Assembly: GCF_036013955.1 (NCBI RefSeq)
Contig: NZ_CP107903.1
Coordinates: forward strand, 8,308,001 to 8,372,000
Length of the DNA: 64,000 nucleotides
Reading direction: 5' to 3'
Source of the DNA: Streptomyces sp. NBC_00459
GTDB lineage: Bacteria; Actinomycetota; Actinomycetes; Streptomycetales; Streptomycetaceae
A model generated the notes under the pieces. It was given only the letters and a program-made list of their open reading frames with translations. It was not told the origin of the DNA and did not search any database. Below, piece by piece: positions 51,254 through 59,762 of this stretch (within the stretch, counting starts at the first letter, position 1; each line of letters begins with the position of its first letter). The position numbers and the translations under genes are program-made.

Positions 51254-52897
51254 ATGACTGCCACCCTCGTCGCCAAGAACCTCGCCGCCGGCCACGGCGA
51301 CCGCTCGCTCTTCTCCGGGCTCGACCTCGTCGTCGCGCCCGGGGACGTGATCGGGCTCGTCGGTGCCAACGGCGCGGGCAAGTCCACGCTGCTCAGGATG
51401 CTGGCCGGGCTGCTCCCGCCCGAGCAGGGCGAACTGCGTCTGTCCCCGCCGAGCGCGAGCGTCGGCCATCTCCCGCAGGAGCCGGAGCGCCGGGAGGGCG
51501 AGACCGTCCGCGACTTCCTCGCCCGCCGCACGGGCGTGGCGGAGGCCCAGCGGGTGATGGACGAGGCGACACAGGCGCTGGTGGACGGCTCCCCGGGCGC
51601 GGACGACGCGTACTCGGTGAGCCTGGAGCGCTGGCTCGACCTCGGTGGCGCCGACCTCGACGAACGGGCGGAGGAGGTCGCCGGCTCCCTGGCCCTGACC
51701 GTGGACCTGGACCAGCCGATGACATCCCTGTCGGGCGGCCAGGCGGCAAGGGCGGGCCTCGCCTCCCTGCTCCTCTCCCGCTACGACGTCTTCCTCCTCG
51801 ACGAGCCGACGAACGACCTGGACCTCGACGGCCTCGAACGCCTGGAGCGCTTCGTCAAGGGCCTGCGCGCCGGCACGCTCGTCGTCAGCCACGACCGCGA
51901 GTTCCTCACCCGCACGGTCACCAAGGTCCTCGAACTCGACCTCGCCCAGCAGCAGATCAAGCTGTACGGCGGCGGCTACGAGGCCTATCTGGAGGAGCGG
52001 GACGTCGCCCGCAGGCACGCCCGCGACGACTTCGACGAGTACGCCGACAAACGGTCCGCGCTCCAGGACCGGGCCCAGATGCAGCGCGGCTGGATGGACA
52101 AGGGCGTCAAGAACGCCCGGCGCAAGGCGAACAACGACAACGACAAGATCGGCCGCAAGTTCCGCAGCGAGGCCAGCGAGAAGCAGGCCGCGAAGGCCCG
52201 CCAGACGCAGCGCATGATCGAACGCCTGGACGTGGTCGAGGAGCCGCGCAAGGAGTGGGAACTGCGTATGGAGATCGCGGCGGCCCCGCGCTCCGGCTCG
52301 GTGGTCGCGACCCTGCGGGACGCGGAGGTACGCCGCCCGGGCTTCACGCTCGGCCCGGTGACCGTGCAGATCGACTGGGCCGACCGGATCGCGGTCACGG
52401 GCGCGAACGGCGCCGGCAAGTCGACCCTGCTGGGTGCCCTGCTGGGCCGGGTCCCGCTGGACGCGGGCCACGCCACGCTCGGCTCGGGTGTGGTCGTCGG
52501 CGAGGTGGACCAGGCCCGCAAGCTCTTCCTCGGCCCCGAGTCGCTGCTGGACGCGTTCTGCGAGGCGGTCCCCGACACGGAACCGGCTGAGGTCCGCACG
52601 CTCCTGGCCAAGTTCGGCCTGAAGGCGGAACACGTCCTACGCCCGGCGGCGACCCTGTCCCCGGGTGAACGCACCAGGTCGGCCCTGGCGCTGCTCCAGG
52701 GCCGGGGCGTGAACCTCCTGGTCCTGGACGAGCCGACCAACCACCTCGACCTCCCGGCCATCGAACAGCTGGAACAGGCCCTCGACTCCTACGAGGGCAC
52801 CCTGCTCCTGGTGACCCACGACCGGAGAATGCTGGACGCGGTCCAGGTGACCCGCCGCTTCGAGGTGGCGGACGGCAAGGTGTCGGAGCTCGCGTAG
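51254..52897 (+). CDS. ABC-F ATPase (second in the window)
   Basis: 547 residues from the ATG at 51254. Twin ABC domains: GANGAGKST in both, signatures SGGQA and LSPGER, and Walker B FLLDEPTNDLDLDG and LVLDEPTNHLDLPA. The interdomain linker (about 235-320) is unusually rich in Lys, Arg and Asn (VKNARRKANNDNDKIGRKFRS). Ribosome-bound translation factor or resistance protein; homologues are widespread in Streptomyces and not necessarily drug related. It differs clearly from the ABC-F at 32.9-34.5 kb. Confidence 0.88.
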   Translation: MTATLVAKNLAAGHGDRSLFSGLDLVVAPGDVIGLVGANGAGKSTLLRMLAGLLPPEQGELRLSPPSASVGHLPQEPERREGETVRDFLARRTGVAEAQRVMDEATQALVDGSPGADDAYSVSLERWLDLGGADLDERAEEVAGSLALTVDLDQPMTSLSGGQAARAGLASLLLSRYDVFLLDEPTNDLDLDGLERLERFVKGLRAGTLVVSHDREFLTRTVTKVLELDLAQQQIKLYGGGYEAYLEERDVARRHARDDFDEYADKRSALQDRAQMQRGWMDKGVKNARRKANNDNDKIGRKFRSEASEKQAAKARQTQRMIERLDVVEEPRKEWELRMEIAAAPRSGSVVATLRDAEVRRPGFTLGPVTVQIDWADRIAVTGANGAGKSTLLGALLGRVPLDAGHATLGSGVVVGEVDQARKLFLGPESLLDAFCEAVPDTEPAEVRTLLAKFGLKAEHVLRPAATLSPGERTRSALALLQGRGVNLLVLDEPTNHLDLPAIEQLEQALDSYEGTLLLVTHDRRMLDAVQVTRRFEVADGKVSELA

Positions 52898-52919
52898 CTG
52901 CCGACCGCGTGCCGGTGGG

Positions 52920-52931
52920 GGCTGGTCGCGC
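52920..52931 (+). repeat. Dispersed intergenic repeat, short copy 3
   Basis: GGCTGGTCGCGC, the conserved head of the repeat at 29221 and 49099, is followed here by CAGTTCCCCGCGCCCCTGGG, a sequence common after Streptomyces genes. Confidence 0.6.
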
Positions 52932-52994
52932 AGTTCCCCGCGCCCCTGGGAGGGCGCTTCGCGCCCGTCCCACCCACCCGCCGGTCAGCTCAAG

Positions 52995-53028
52995 TACCGG
53001 GTGCCCTCACAGAAAAGGGCACCCGGTA
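52995..53028. terminator. Bidirectional terminator between ABC-F and tex
   Basis: TACCGGGTGCCC (52995-53006) and GGGCACCCGGTA (53017-53028) are perfect 12-base arms with an A-rich 10-base loop, between convergent genes. Confidence 0.85.
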
Positions 53029-53035
53029 CCCGTAC

Positions 53036-55411
53036 TCAGCGCCGCTTCGGATCCACCAACCCAGCCTTCCGCAACGCATCGGCCATCGCACTGTTCCCCG
53101 GCGCGGGCGCCCCCTGTCGAGCCCCTCCGCCCCCTTGTCCTTGCCCCTGGCGCTGCTGCCGAGGCTGGGGCGGTCGGCCGCCACGCTGCTGAGGCCGCCC
53201 GCCGCCCCCCTGCTGTTCCCCGGAGGGCACCGCCTCGTCGTCCAACCGCAGCGTCAGCGAGATCCGCTTCCGGGGAATGTCGACGTCGAGCACCTTCACC
53301 TTGACGATGTCACCGGACTTCACGACGTCGTGCGGGTCCTTGACGAACGTCCTGGACATCGCGGACACATGCACCAGCCCGTCCTGGTGGACGCCGACAT
53401 CCACGAACGCCCCGAACGCCGCCACGTTCGTGACCACACCCTCCAGCACCATCCCGGACGCCAGGTCGCCGATCTTCTCGACCCCCTCCTTGAAGGTGGC
53501 CGTCGCGAAGGCGGGCCGCGGGTCGCGCCCGGGCTTCTCCAGCTCGCGCAGAATGTCCGTCACCGTCGGCAGCCCGAACTTCTCGTCGACGAAGTCGTCG
53601 GGCCGCAGCGACCGCAGCACCGCCGTGTTCCCGACCAGCGACGTCACCGCGCTGCCCGCCGACTTCACCATCCGCCGCACCACCGGATACGCCTCCGGGT
53701 GCACACTGGACGCGTCCAGCGGATCGTCCCCGCCCCGGATCCGCAGGAAGCCCGCACACTGCTCGTACGCCTTCGGTCCGAGCCGCGCCACACTCTTCAG
53801 CTGGGACCGTGACGTGAACGGCCCGTTGGCGTCACGGTGCGCCACGATGTTCTCCGCGAGCCCGGAGGAGATGCCGGACACCCGTGAGAGCAGCGGCGTG
53901 GACGCCGTGTTGACGTCGACACCGACCCCGTTCACACAGTCCTCGACCACCGCGTCCAGCGATCGCGAGAGCTTCACTTCGGACAGGTCGTGCTGGTACT
54001 GACCGACTCCGATCGACTTCGGGTCGATCTTCACCAGCTCGGCCAGCGGATCCTGCAGCCGCCGTGCGATCGACACCGCCCCGCGCAGCGACACATCCAT
54101 GCCGGGCAGTTCCTGCGAGGCGAACGCCGACGCCGAGTACACGGACGCGCCCGCCTCGGACACCATCACCTTGGTGAGCTTCAACTCCGGGTGTTTGGTG
54201 ATCAGTTCACCGGCCAGCTTGTCCGTCTCGCGGGACGCCGTACCGTTGCCGATCGCGATCAGGTCGACCGAGTGCTCCTTGGCGAGCCGGGCCAGCTTGG
54301 CCAGCGCCTCGTCCCACTTGTTCGCCGGTACGTGCGGATAGATCACGTCCGTGGCGACGGCCTTGCCCGTCGCGTCCACCACGGCCACCTTCACGCCCGT
54401 ACGGAACCCGGGGTCGAGACCCAGCGTCGCGCGCGTGCCGGCCGGGGCGGCGAGCAGCAGGTCGCGCAGGTTCGCCGCGAACACGTTGACCGCCTCGTCC
54501 TCCGCGACCGTACGCAGCCGAAGACGCACGTCGATGCCCAGGTGCACCAGGATCCGGGTCCGCCAGGCCCAGCGCACGGTGTCCTTGAGCCACTTGTCGC
54601 CGGGACGGCCGCGCTCGGCGATCCCGAAACGGTGGGCGATGATCGCCTCGTACGAGGAAGGACCCTCCGTCGGCTCCTCCGGCTCCAGGACCAGATCGAG
54701 GACGTCCTCCTTCTCGCCGCGCAGCATCGCCAGGATGCGGTGCGAGGGCAGGGCGGTGAAGGGCTCGGCGAAGTCGAAGTAGTCGGCGAACTTGGCGCCC
54801 GCCTCCTCCTTGCCCTCCTTCACCTTGGCCGCCAGCCGCCCACGCACCCACATGCGCTCGCGCACCTCGCCGATCAGGTCGGCGTCCTCCGAGAAGCGCT
54901 CGGTGAGGATCGAGCGGGCGCCGTCCAGCGCGGCCTGCGGATCGGCGACGCCCCTGTCGGCGTCGACGAAGGCCGCCGCCGCGGCGAGCGGGTCGACGGA
55001 CGGATCCCCGAGCAGCCCCTCGGCCAGCGGCTCCAGGCCCGCCTCGCGCGCGATCTGTGCCTTCGTCCGCCGCTTCGGCTTGAACGGCAGGTAGATGTCC
55101 TCCAGGCGCGCCTTCGTCTCGGCGCCGCGGATCTGCGCCTCGACCTCGGGCGTCAGCTTGCCCTGCTCGCGCACCGATTCGAGGATCGCGGACCGCCGCT
55201 CCTCCAGCTCCCGCAGATAGCGCAGCCGCTCCTCCAACGTGCGCAGCTGCGCATCGTCGAGCATCTCGGTCGCTTCCTTGCGGTAGCGGGCGATGAAGGG
55301 CACGGTCGAACCGCCGTCGAGCAACTCGACGGCGGCCCTCACCTGCCGCTCCCGTACGCCGAGTTCCCCGGCGATCCTGCCTTCGATGGACCCTACGAGG
55401 GGTGTCGTCAC
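53036..55411 (-). CDS. tex: Tex-family S1 RNA-binding transcription accessory protein
   Basis: 791 residues from a GTG at 55411 (MTTPLVGSIEGRIAGELG); the open frame extends further but the upstream part is not Tex-like. Order: N-terminal Tex helical domain (VPFIARYRKEATEMLDDAQLR), YqgF/RNase H-like domain (TLGLDPGFRTGVKVAVVD, about 325), helix-hairpin-helix (VNTASTPLLSRVSGISSGLAENIVAHR) and an S1 domain (GMVLEGVVTNVAAFGAFVDVGVHQDGLVHVS, about 640-715). A Gln/Gly/Arg-rich tail ends it. Tex binds nucleic acid and affects transcription of selected genes. Confidence 0.92.
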   Translation of the reverse strand: MTTPLVGSIEGRIAGELGVRERQVRAAVELLDGGSTVPFIARYRKEATEMLDDAQLRTLEERLRYLRELEERRSAILESVREQGKLTPEVEAQIRGAETKARLEDIYLPFKPKRRTKAQIAREAGLEPLAEGLLGDPSVDPLAAAAAFVDADRGVADPQAALDGARSILTERFSEDADLIGEVRERMWVRGRLAAKVKEGKEEAGAKFADYFDFAEPFTALPSHRILAMLRGEKEDVLDLVLEPEEPTEGPSSYEAIIAHRFGIAERGRPGDKWLKDTVRWAWRTRILVHLGIDVRLRLRTVAEDEAVNVFAANLRDLLLAAPAGTRATLGLDPGFRTGVKVAVVDATGKAVATDVIYPHVPANKWDEALAKLARLAKEHSVDLIAIGNGTASRETDKLAGELITKHPELKLTKVMVSEAGASVYSASAFASQELPGMDVSLRGAVSIARRLQDPLAELVKIDPKSIGVGQYQHDLSEVKLSRSLDAVVEDCVNGVGVDVNTASTPLLSRVSGISSGLAENIVAHRDANGPFTSRSQLKSVARLGPKAYEQCAGFLRIRGGDDPLDASSVHPEAYPVVRRMVKSAGSAVTSLVGNTAVLRSLRPDDFVDEKFGLPTVTDILRELEKPGRDPRPAFATATFKEGVEKIGDLASGMVLEGVVTNVAAFGAFVDVGVHQDGLVHVSAMSRTFVKDPHDVVKSGDIVKVKVLDVDIPRKRISLTLRLDDEAVPSGEQQGGGGRPQQRGGRPPQPRQQRQGQGQGGGGARQGAPAPGNSAMADALRKAGLVDPKRR

Positions 55412-55515
55412 GATCCCGTACCGCCTTCTCCACTGAGGTTGCGCGGCAATTGTGGCAGGTGGCACCGACAACGGGGGATCAGGCGTCGTACCCGGCGGGC
55501 CGGGACGGGCCCGGC

Positions 55516-55650
55516 TCAGGCCCGGCGGCCGCCGCGGGACGAGTTCGAGGCGCCGCCGAACAGCCGGGCCAGTGCCCGGAACGGCAGTGTCACGACGGTG
55601 GCCATGGCGCCACCGATCTGGCGCAGTACGTCCGCGATCGCACGGAACAC
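55516..55650 (-). CDS. LPFR-motif micro-protein (44 residues)
   Basis: From a GTG at 55650, with GGGGAG six bases upstream, the minus strand encodes MFRAIADVLRQIGGAMATVV followed by TLPFRALARLFGGASN and an SSRGGRRA tail, ending at 55516. LPFRALARLFGGAS is a conserved signature I recognise from tiny Streptomyces proteins. The sequence forms an amphipathic helix with a basic tail, suggesting membrane or nucleic-acid association. Function is unknown. GC3 is high and the ribosome site good, so it is likely real although very short. Confidence 0.75.
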   Translation of the reverse strand: MFRAIADVLRQIGGAMATVVTLPFRALARLFGGASNSSRGGRRA

Positions 55651-55801
55651 GTAACTCCCCTTTCGTCTCCCGGCCGCCGCGGCCGGGACCACGGGGTACC
55701 TCGGAGATCGCCGTCCATGCCTGCCCGCCTCGTGCCGATGGCAGGAAAGGAGGGGAACCCGTCATTGCGGCCATCGCCCGCGTCCGCCGAGAATTCGGGA
55801 C

Positions 55802-56761
55802 ATGGCGCAGCGAACCGTCCTCGTGGTCCTCTTCGACAACGTCCAGATCCTCGACGTCACCGGCCCTGTCGAGGTGCTCGCCCAGGCCTCCACAGGGCAC
55901 CCGGGCAGCTACCGCATCCGTACGGCCTCACTGACCGGCGAGCCGGTGCGCACCTCCGCCGGCCTCACCCTCGTGCCGGACGGCACACTCGCCGACGAGC
56001 CCGTACCGCACACCCTCCTGGTGCCGGGCGGCCCGGGCACCCGCCCCGCCGACCCGCGCCTGGTCGACTGGCTGCGCGTGCACGGGCCGCTCCCCGAGCG
56101 GCTGGTGTCCGTCTGCACGGGAGCGATCCTGCTCGCCGCCGCGGGCCTCCTGGACGGTCTGCGCGCGACCACCCACTGGAAGTACTGCGACCAGCTCGCC
56201 CGCGACCACCCGGCCGTCGAGGTCGACCCCGAGCCCATCCACATCCGCGACGGCAGAGTGATGACGTCGGCCGGTGTCACCGCCGGCATCGACCTCGCCC
56301 TCGCGCTCGTGGAGGAGGACCTCGGCCGGGACACCGCGCTCGCCGTCGCCCGCCATCTGGTCGTCTTCCTGCGCCGGCCGGGAAACCAGGCCCAGTTCAG
56401 CGCCCAGCTCGCCGTACAGACCGCCCGGCGTGAGCCGCTGCGCGAGGTCCAGCACTGGATCTCCGAACACCCGGACGACGACCTGAGCGTCGAGTCGCTC
56501 GCCGCCCGCGCCCGCCTCTCACCCCGCCACTTCGCCCGCGCCTTCCGCACCGAGACCGGCGTCACGCCAGGCCGCTATGTCGACCGGGTCCGCCTCGAAC
56601 ATGCCCGGCGCCTCCTGGAGGACACCTCCGACGGCATCGAGCGGATCTCGCGCGCCAGCGGCTACGGCACCCCGGAAGCCATGCGCCGCGCATTCGTCAG
56701 AAGCCTCGGCACGGCCCCGGCGGAGTACCGCCGCCGTTTCCACCCCGCCCCCAGCCGCTGA
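55802..56761 (+). CDS. GlxA-type AraC regulator with DJ-1/PfpI domain
   Basis: 319 residues. N-terminal DJ-1/PfpI amidase-like domain (LVVLFDNVQILDVTGPVEVL; nucleophile-elbow Cys in SVCTGAILLAAAG at about 102). C-terminal AraC helix-turn-helix pair (SVESLAARARLSPRHFARAFRTETG and IERISRASGYGTPEAMRRAFVRSLG). GlxA-type regulators respond to small metabolites. A second DJ-1/PfpI gene follows 29 bases later, so they probably share a transcript and perhaps a substrate. Confidence 0.87.
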   Translation: MAQRTVLVVLFDNVQILDVTGPVEVLAQASTGHPGSYRIRTASLTGEPVRTSAGLTLVPDGTLADEPVPHTLLVPGGPGTRPADPRLVDWLRVHGPLPERLVSVCTGAILLAAAGLLDGLRATTHWKYCDQLARDHPAVEVDPEPIHIRDGRVMTSAGVTAGIDLALALVEEDLGRDTALAVARHLVVFLRRPGNQAQFSAQLAVQTARREPLREVQHWISEHPDDDLSVESLAARARLSPRHFARAFRTETGVTPGRYVDRVRLEHARRLLEDTSDGIERISRASGYGTPEAMRRAFVRSLGTAPAEYRRRFHPAPSR

Positions 56762-56790
56762 CCCGCACGCACCGCACCGAAAGGCCTGTC

Positions 56791-57426
56791 ATGCAGATCG
56801 CCCTGCTGCTCTTCGACCGCTTCACCGCCCTGGACGCAGTCGGCCCGTACGAGATCCTCAGCCGGCTCCCGGACACGGAGACCGTCCTCGTCGCCGAGGA
56901 GACCGGGCCCGTCCGCAACGACAGCGGCAGCCTCGCGCTCACCGCCGACCGCACCCTGGCCGACGTACCGCGGCCCGACATCGTGGTCGTCCCGGGTGGG
57001 CCGGGGCAGGCCGCGCAGATGGACAACAAGGCACTGCTCGGCTGGCTGCGCACCGCCGACACCACCAGCACCTGGACGACCTCCGTGTGCACCGGCTCGC
57101 TGCTCCTGGCCGGCGCCGGACTGCTCACCGGACGCCGCGCGACCTCGCACTGGCTGGCCCTGGAGGAACTGCCGAAGTACGGGGCCCGACCCACGGGGGA
57201 ACGCGTCGTGACGGACGGCAAGTACGTCACCTCCGCCGGGGTCTCCTCCGGCATCGACATGGCCCTCACGCTGACAGGCCGGATCGCGGGCGACGAGCAG
57301 GCGCAGGCCCTGCAGCTGTGGACGGAGTACGACCCGCAGCCGCCCTACGACGCCGGCTCCCCGCACAAGGCACCCGCGCACGTGGTCGAACTGCTGCGCT
57401 CCCGCAGCCGGTTCACCGTGGCGTAG
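56791..57426 (+). CDS. DJ-1/PfpI family protein (isonitrile hydratase-like)
   Basis: 211 residues. LLLFDRFTALDAVGPYEILSRLP at the N-terminus and the nucleophile elbow TSVCTGSLLLAGAG (Cys about 105), followed by ATSHWLALEELP, place it with InhA-type isonitrile hydratases and other PfpI proteins. Its last 14 bases overlap the convergent enoyl-CoA hydratase gene. Substrate not determinable. Confidence 0.83.
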   Translation: MQIALLLFDRFTALDAVGPYEILSRLPDTETVLVAEETGPVRNDSGSLALTADRTLADVPRPDIVVVPGGPGQAAQMDNKALLGWLRTADTTSTWTTSVCTGSLLLAGAGLLTGRRATSHWLALEELPKYGARPTGERVVTDGKYVTSAGVSSGIDMALTLTGRIAGDEQAQALQLWTEYDPQPPYDAGSPHKAPAHVVELLRSRSRFTVA

Positions 57427-58177
57427 GCGACGCGGGCCCGCTCCAGGAGAAGTCCGGGGGCCGCCGCTCCAGGAAGGCGGCGACCCCCTCCGCGGCCTCA
57501 CCGCTCTCCCTCGCCTGCCCGGCCCAGTACGCGTCCCGGTCGGTGCGCCCGTTCGCGAACTCCTTCGCCGCCGCCTGGGTGAGCCGTGAGCGCGAGGCAA
57601 GGACGCGGGTGAACTCCGCGACCCGCTTGTCGAGTTCGCCCCCGGGCAGCACCTCGTCCAGGAACCCGGTGCGCAGCGCGCGCTCCGTGTCGATCAACTC
57701 GCCCGAGAACAGCAGGTACTTGGCCGTCGCCGGACCCACCAGGGCCGCCAACCGCCGCGTGGACGACGCCGAGTACACCAGGCCGAGCTTCGCCGGAGTC
57801 ACCCCGAACAGGGCCCCCTCCTCGGCGAACCGCAGATCGCAGGCCGCCGCGAGCTGCGCCCCGCCGCCCACACAGTGCCCGCGGATCGCCGCGAGCACCG
57901 GCTTCGGAAAGGCCGCGAGAGCGTCCTCCGCCAGCACGGACAGCCGCTGCGCCTCCTCCGGAGAGCCCCGGAGCGTCGAGATGTCGGCCCCCGCAGAAAA
58001 TGTTCCGCCCGCCCCCGTGAGCACCAGGACGTGGACGTCCGGATCGGCGGCCAGGGTGGCGAGCAGCGGCGGCAGCGCGCGCCACATGCCGGCCGTCATG
58101 GCGTTGAGCTTGGCCGGGTGGCGGATGACGACTGTGGCGATCCCGTCGGCGGCACTGTGGGTCAGCTGCGGCTCCAT
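57413..58177 (-). CDS. Enoyl-CoA hydratase/isomerase family protein
   Basis: 254 residues from the ATG at 58177. Crotonase features: NAMTAGMWRALPPLLATL, oxyanion-hole strands GTFSAGADISTL and GHCVGGGAQLAAACDLRFA, and a C-terminal helical region. The catalytic Glu positions of true hydratases are not both obvious, so the reaction (hydration, isomerisation or hydrolysis) is uncertain. It converges on and overlaps the PfpI gene by 14 bases, hence no terminator between them. Confidence 0.85.
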   Translation of the reverse strand: MEPQLTHSAADGIATVVIRHPAKLNAMTAGMWRALPPLLATLAADPDVHVLVLTGAGGTFSAGADISTLRGSPEEAQRLSVLAEDALAAFPKPVLAAIRGHCVGGGAQLAAACDLRFAEEGALFGVTPAKLGLVYSASSTRRLAALVGPATAKYLLFSGELIDTERALRTGFLDEVLPGGELDKRVAEFTRVLASRSRLTQAAAKEFANGRTDRDAYWAGQARESGEAAEGVAAFLERRPPDFSWSGPASPTPR

Positions 58178-58420
58178 GCGCCGGATCGTATCCGCCCGCG
58201 CCGAGCGTCCCGACGACGGCGGCACCAAACCCGTACAACCCGAATAGTTCACAAAGTCGGCACGACATGACCAAGGGCGGTCGCATGTGGGCTCGTGTTG
58301 CACGTCATCTGTCGGAAGCGCTCGATACGTGCTGACTTCTGTTCAGTTCTCCGGTGGGAACCCGTCGTTGCCAACACTCATCATGTGGTGACAATCGAGC
58401 GCGAGGGCGGCGACCGAACG

Positions 58421-58930
58421 ATGGAAAACCCTGGGCGCGAGTCCGGCTCACGCCCAGCGGACGAAGGCGAACCCGTGGAGCACAGACCCCCGGATCCGCT
58501 TCCCTACGAAGGGGTCTGGAGGTTCACCGCGCCGGCCGTCGACGCCTCCGTCCCGCAGGCCCGGCACGCGGTCCGGGACCTGCTGTACCGACAGGGCGTG
58601 CCGGCCCCGCCGGACCTGGTGAACGGACTGCTGCTGATCGTCTCCGAGCTGGCGACGAATGCCGTCCGGCACGCGGCGGTCCTGTCGCCGACACTCGCCG
58701 TGGAGGTCGCCGTCGGTGCCGAGTGGGTGCGGGTGTCGGTCGAGGACAACCACCCCTACCGCCCCACCGCCCTGGAGGCGGACCACGGCCGGACCGGAGG
58801 ACGCGGTCTGCTCCTGGTCCGCGAGATCACCAGAGAGGCGGGCGGGGTCTGCGACATCGAGCACACGGCGAGCGGCGGCAAGGTCGTCTGGGCGGCGCTG
58901 CCGCTCACACCCGCGCACACGCAGCGGTAG
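58421..58930 (+). CDS. RsbW-like ATP-binding protein (anti-sigma/HATPase)
   Basis: 169 residues from the ATG at 58421 (GAGGGCGG upstream). The GHKL ATPase core is visible: N-box IVSELATNAVRHA, G1-like VSVEDNHPYRP and G2 GRTGGRGLLLVREI, then GGKVVWAALPL. Streptomyces have dozens of such RsbW/SpoIIAB-like kinases controlling stress sigma factors by phosphorylating anti-anti-sigma factors. No sigma or anti-anti-sigma gene is adjacent. Its stop is 3 bases from the convergent idi stop. Confidence 0.85.
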   Translation: MENPGRESGSRPADEGEPVEHRPPDPLPYEGVWRFTAPAVDASVPQARHAVRDLLYRQGVPAPPDLVNGLLLIVSELATNAVRHAAVLSPTLAVEVAVGAEWVRVSVEDNHPYRPTALEADHGRTGGRGLLLVREITREAGGVCDIEHTASGGKVVWAALPLTPAHTQR

Positions 58931-58933
58931 CCG

Positions 58934-59530
58934 TTACCAGCCGGCGGACGGGCCCGTCAGCTCCCGGACCGCCGGGCGCGCCGCGTCCAGCACGGTCATG
59001 AACCAGGCCGAGAACGGGTCCTTCGCATGCCGCTCGGCCAGCTCGGCCGGAGTCACGAAGGCCGTGTCCCCGACCTCCTCCGGGTCCGGTGCGAGCGACG
59101 ACTGCGCCATCCCGACGAACAGGTGGTTGTACTCCTGCTCCACCAGGCCGGACTCCGGGTCGGGGTGGTTGTAGCGGACCGTGCCCGCCTCGGCGAGCAG
59201 CGACGGGGAGATCCCCAGCTCCTCGTACGTCCGCCGGGCCGCCGCCGCGAAGGGCGCCTCGCCGGGGTAGGGGTGACCGCAGCAGGTGTTGGACCAGACG
59301 CCGGGGGAGTGGTACTTCCCCAGCGCGCGCTGCTGGAGCAGCAGCCGTCCCTGTTCGTCGAAGAGGAAGACCGAGAACGCCCGGTGCAGTCGGCCCGGTG
59401 GCTGATGGGCGGAGAGCTTCTCGGCGGTGCCGATCGTCGTGCCGTTCTCGTCGACCAGCTCGAGCAAGATCGCTTCTGCGGTGCCGTTCGACGAACTGTT
59501 GTGCGTCGCGGTGGCAGGTGTGATCGGCAT
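58934..59530 (-). CDS. idi: Isopentenyl-diphosphate delta-isomerase (type 1)
   Basis: 198 residues from the ATG at 59530 (GAAGGA six bases upstream). The catalytic Cys lies in VWSNTCCGHPYPGE and the catalytic Glu in LVEQEYNHLFVG. The Nudix-type fold and LHRAFSVFLFDEQGRLLLQQRA support it. It interconverts IPP and DMAPP, feeding isoprenoid synthesis. As I recall, the S. coelicolor idi lies in the same neighbourhood, next to zitB and not far from the hopanoid cluster. Confidence 0.93.
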   Translation of the reverse strand: MPITPATATHNSSSNGTAEAILLELVDENGTTIGTAEKLSAHQPPGRLHRAFSVFLFDEQGRLLLQQRALGKYHSPGVWSNTCCGHPYPGEAPFAAAARRTYEELGISPSLLAEAGTVRYNHPDPESGLVEQEYNHLFVGMAQSSLAPDPEEVGDTAFVTPAELAERHAKDPFSAWFMTVLDAARPAVRELTGPSAGW

Positions 59531-59762
59531 ACCCATCCTTCGCCTCGGTCTTCGAGTCCCAAGTCTGCCGTACGAATCCGGCACTCCCGGCACTTCGCGG
59601 CGCCGCTCGTATGTCCGGCGCGAAAGCGGCCCGACGGTGACCGGAAAAGTCAATCGTGCCCTGTACTCCGACCGGGGAACCGCCCGTGAGGGGGGCTTGA
59701 AGGAGGAGACGCGGGCGCGCGCCGGACGGCTGCGTTCCGTCTGCGACGCGCGCCGGACGGCC

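Noticed and set aside
55412..55900. Upstream extension of tex by about 160 residues
   Set aside because: Arg/Pro-rich and not Tex-like; it overlaps the LPFR micro-protein and the promoter region.
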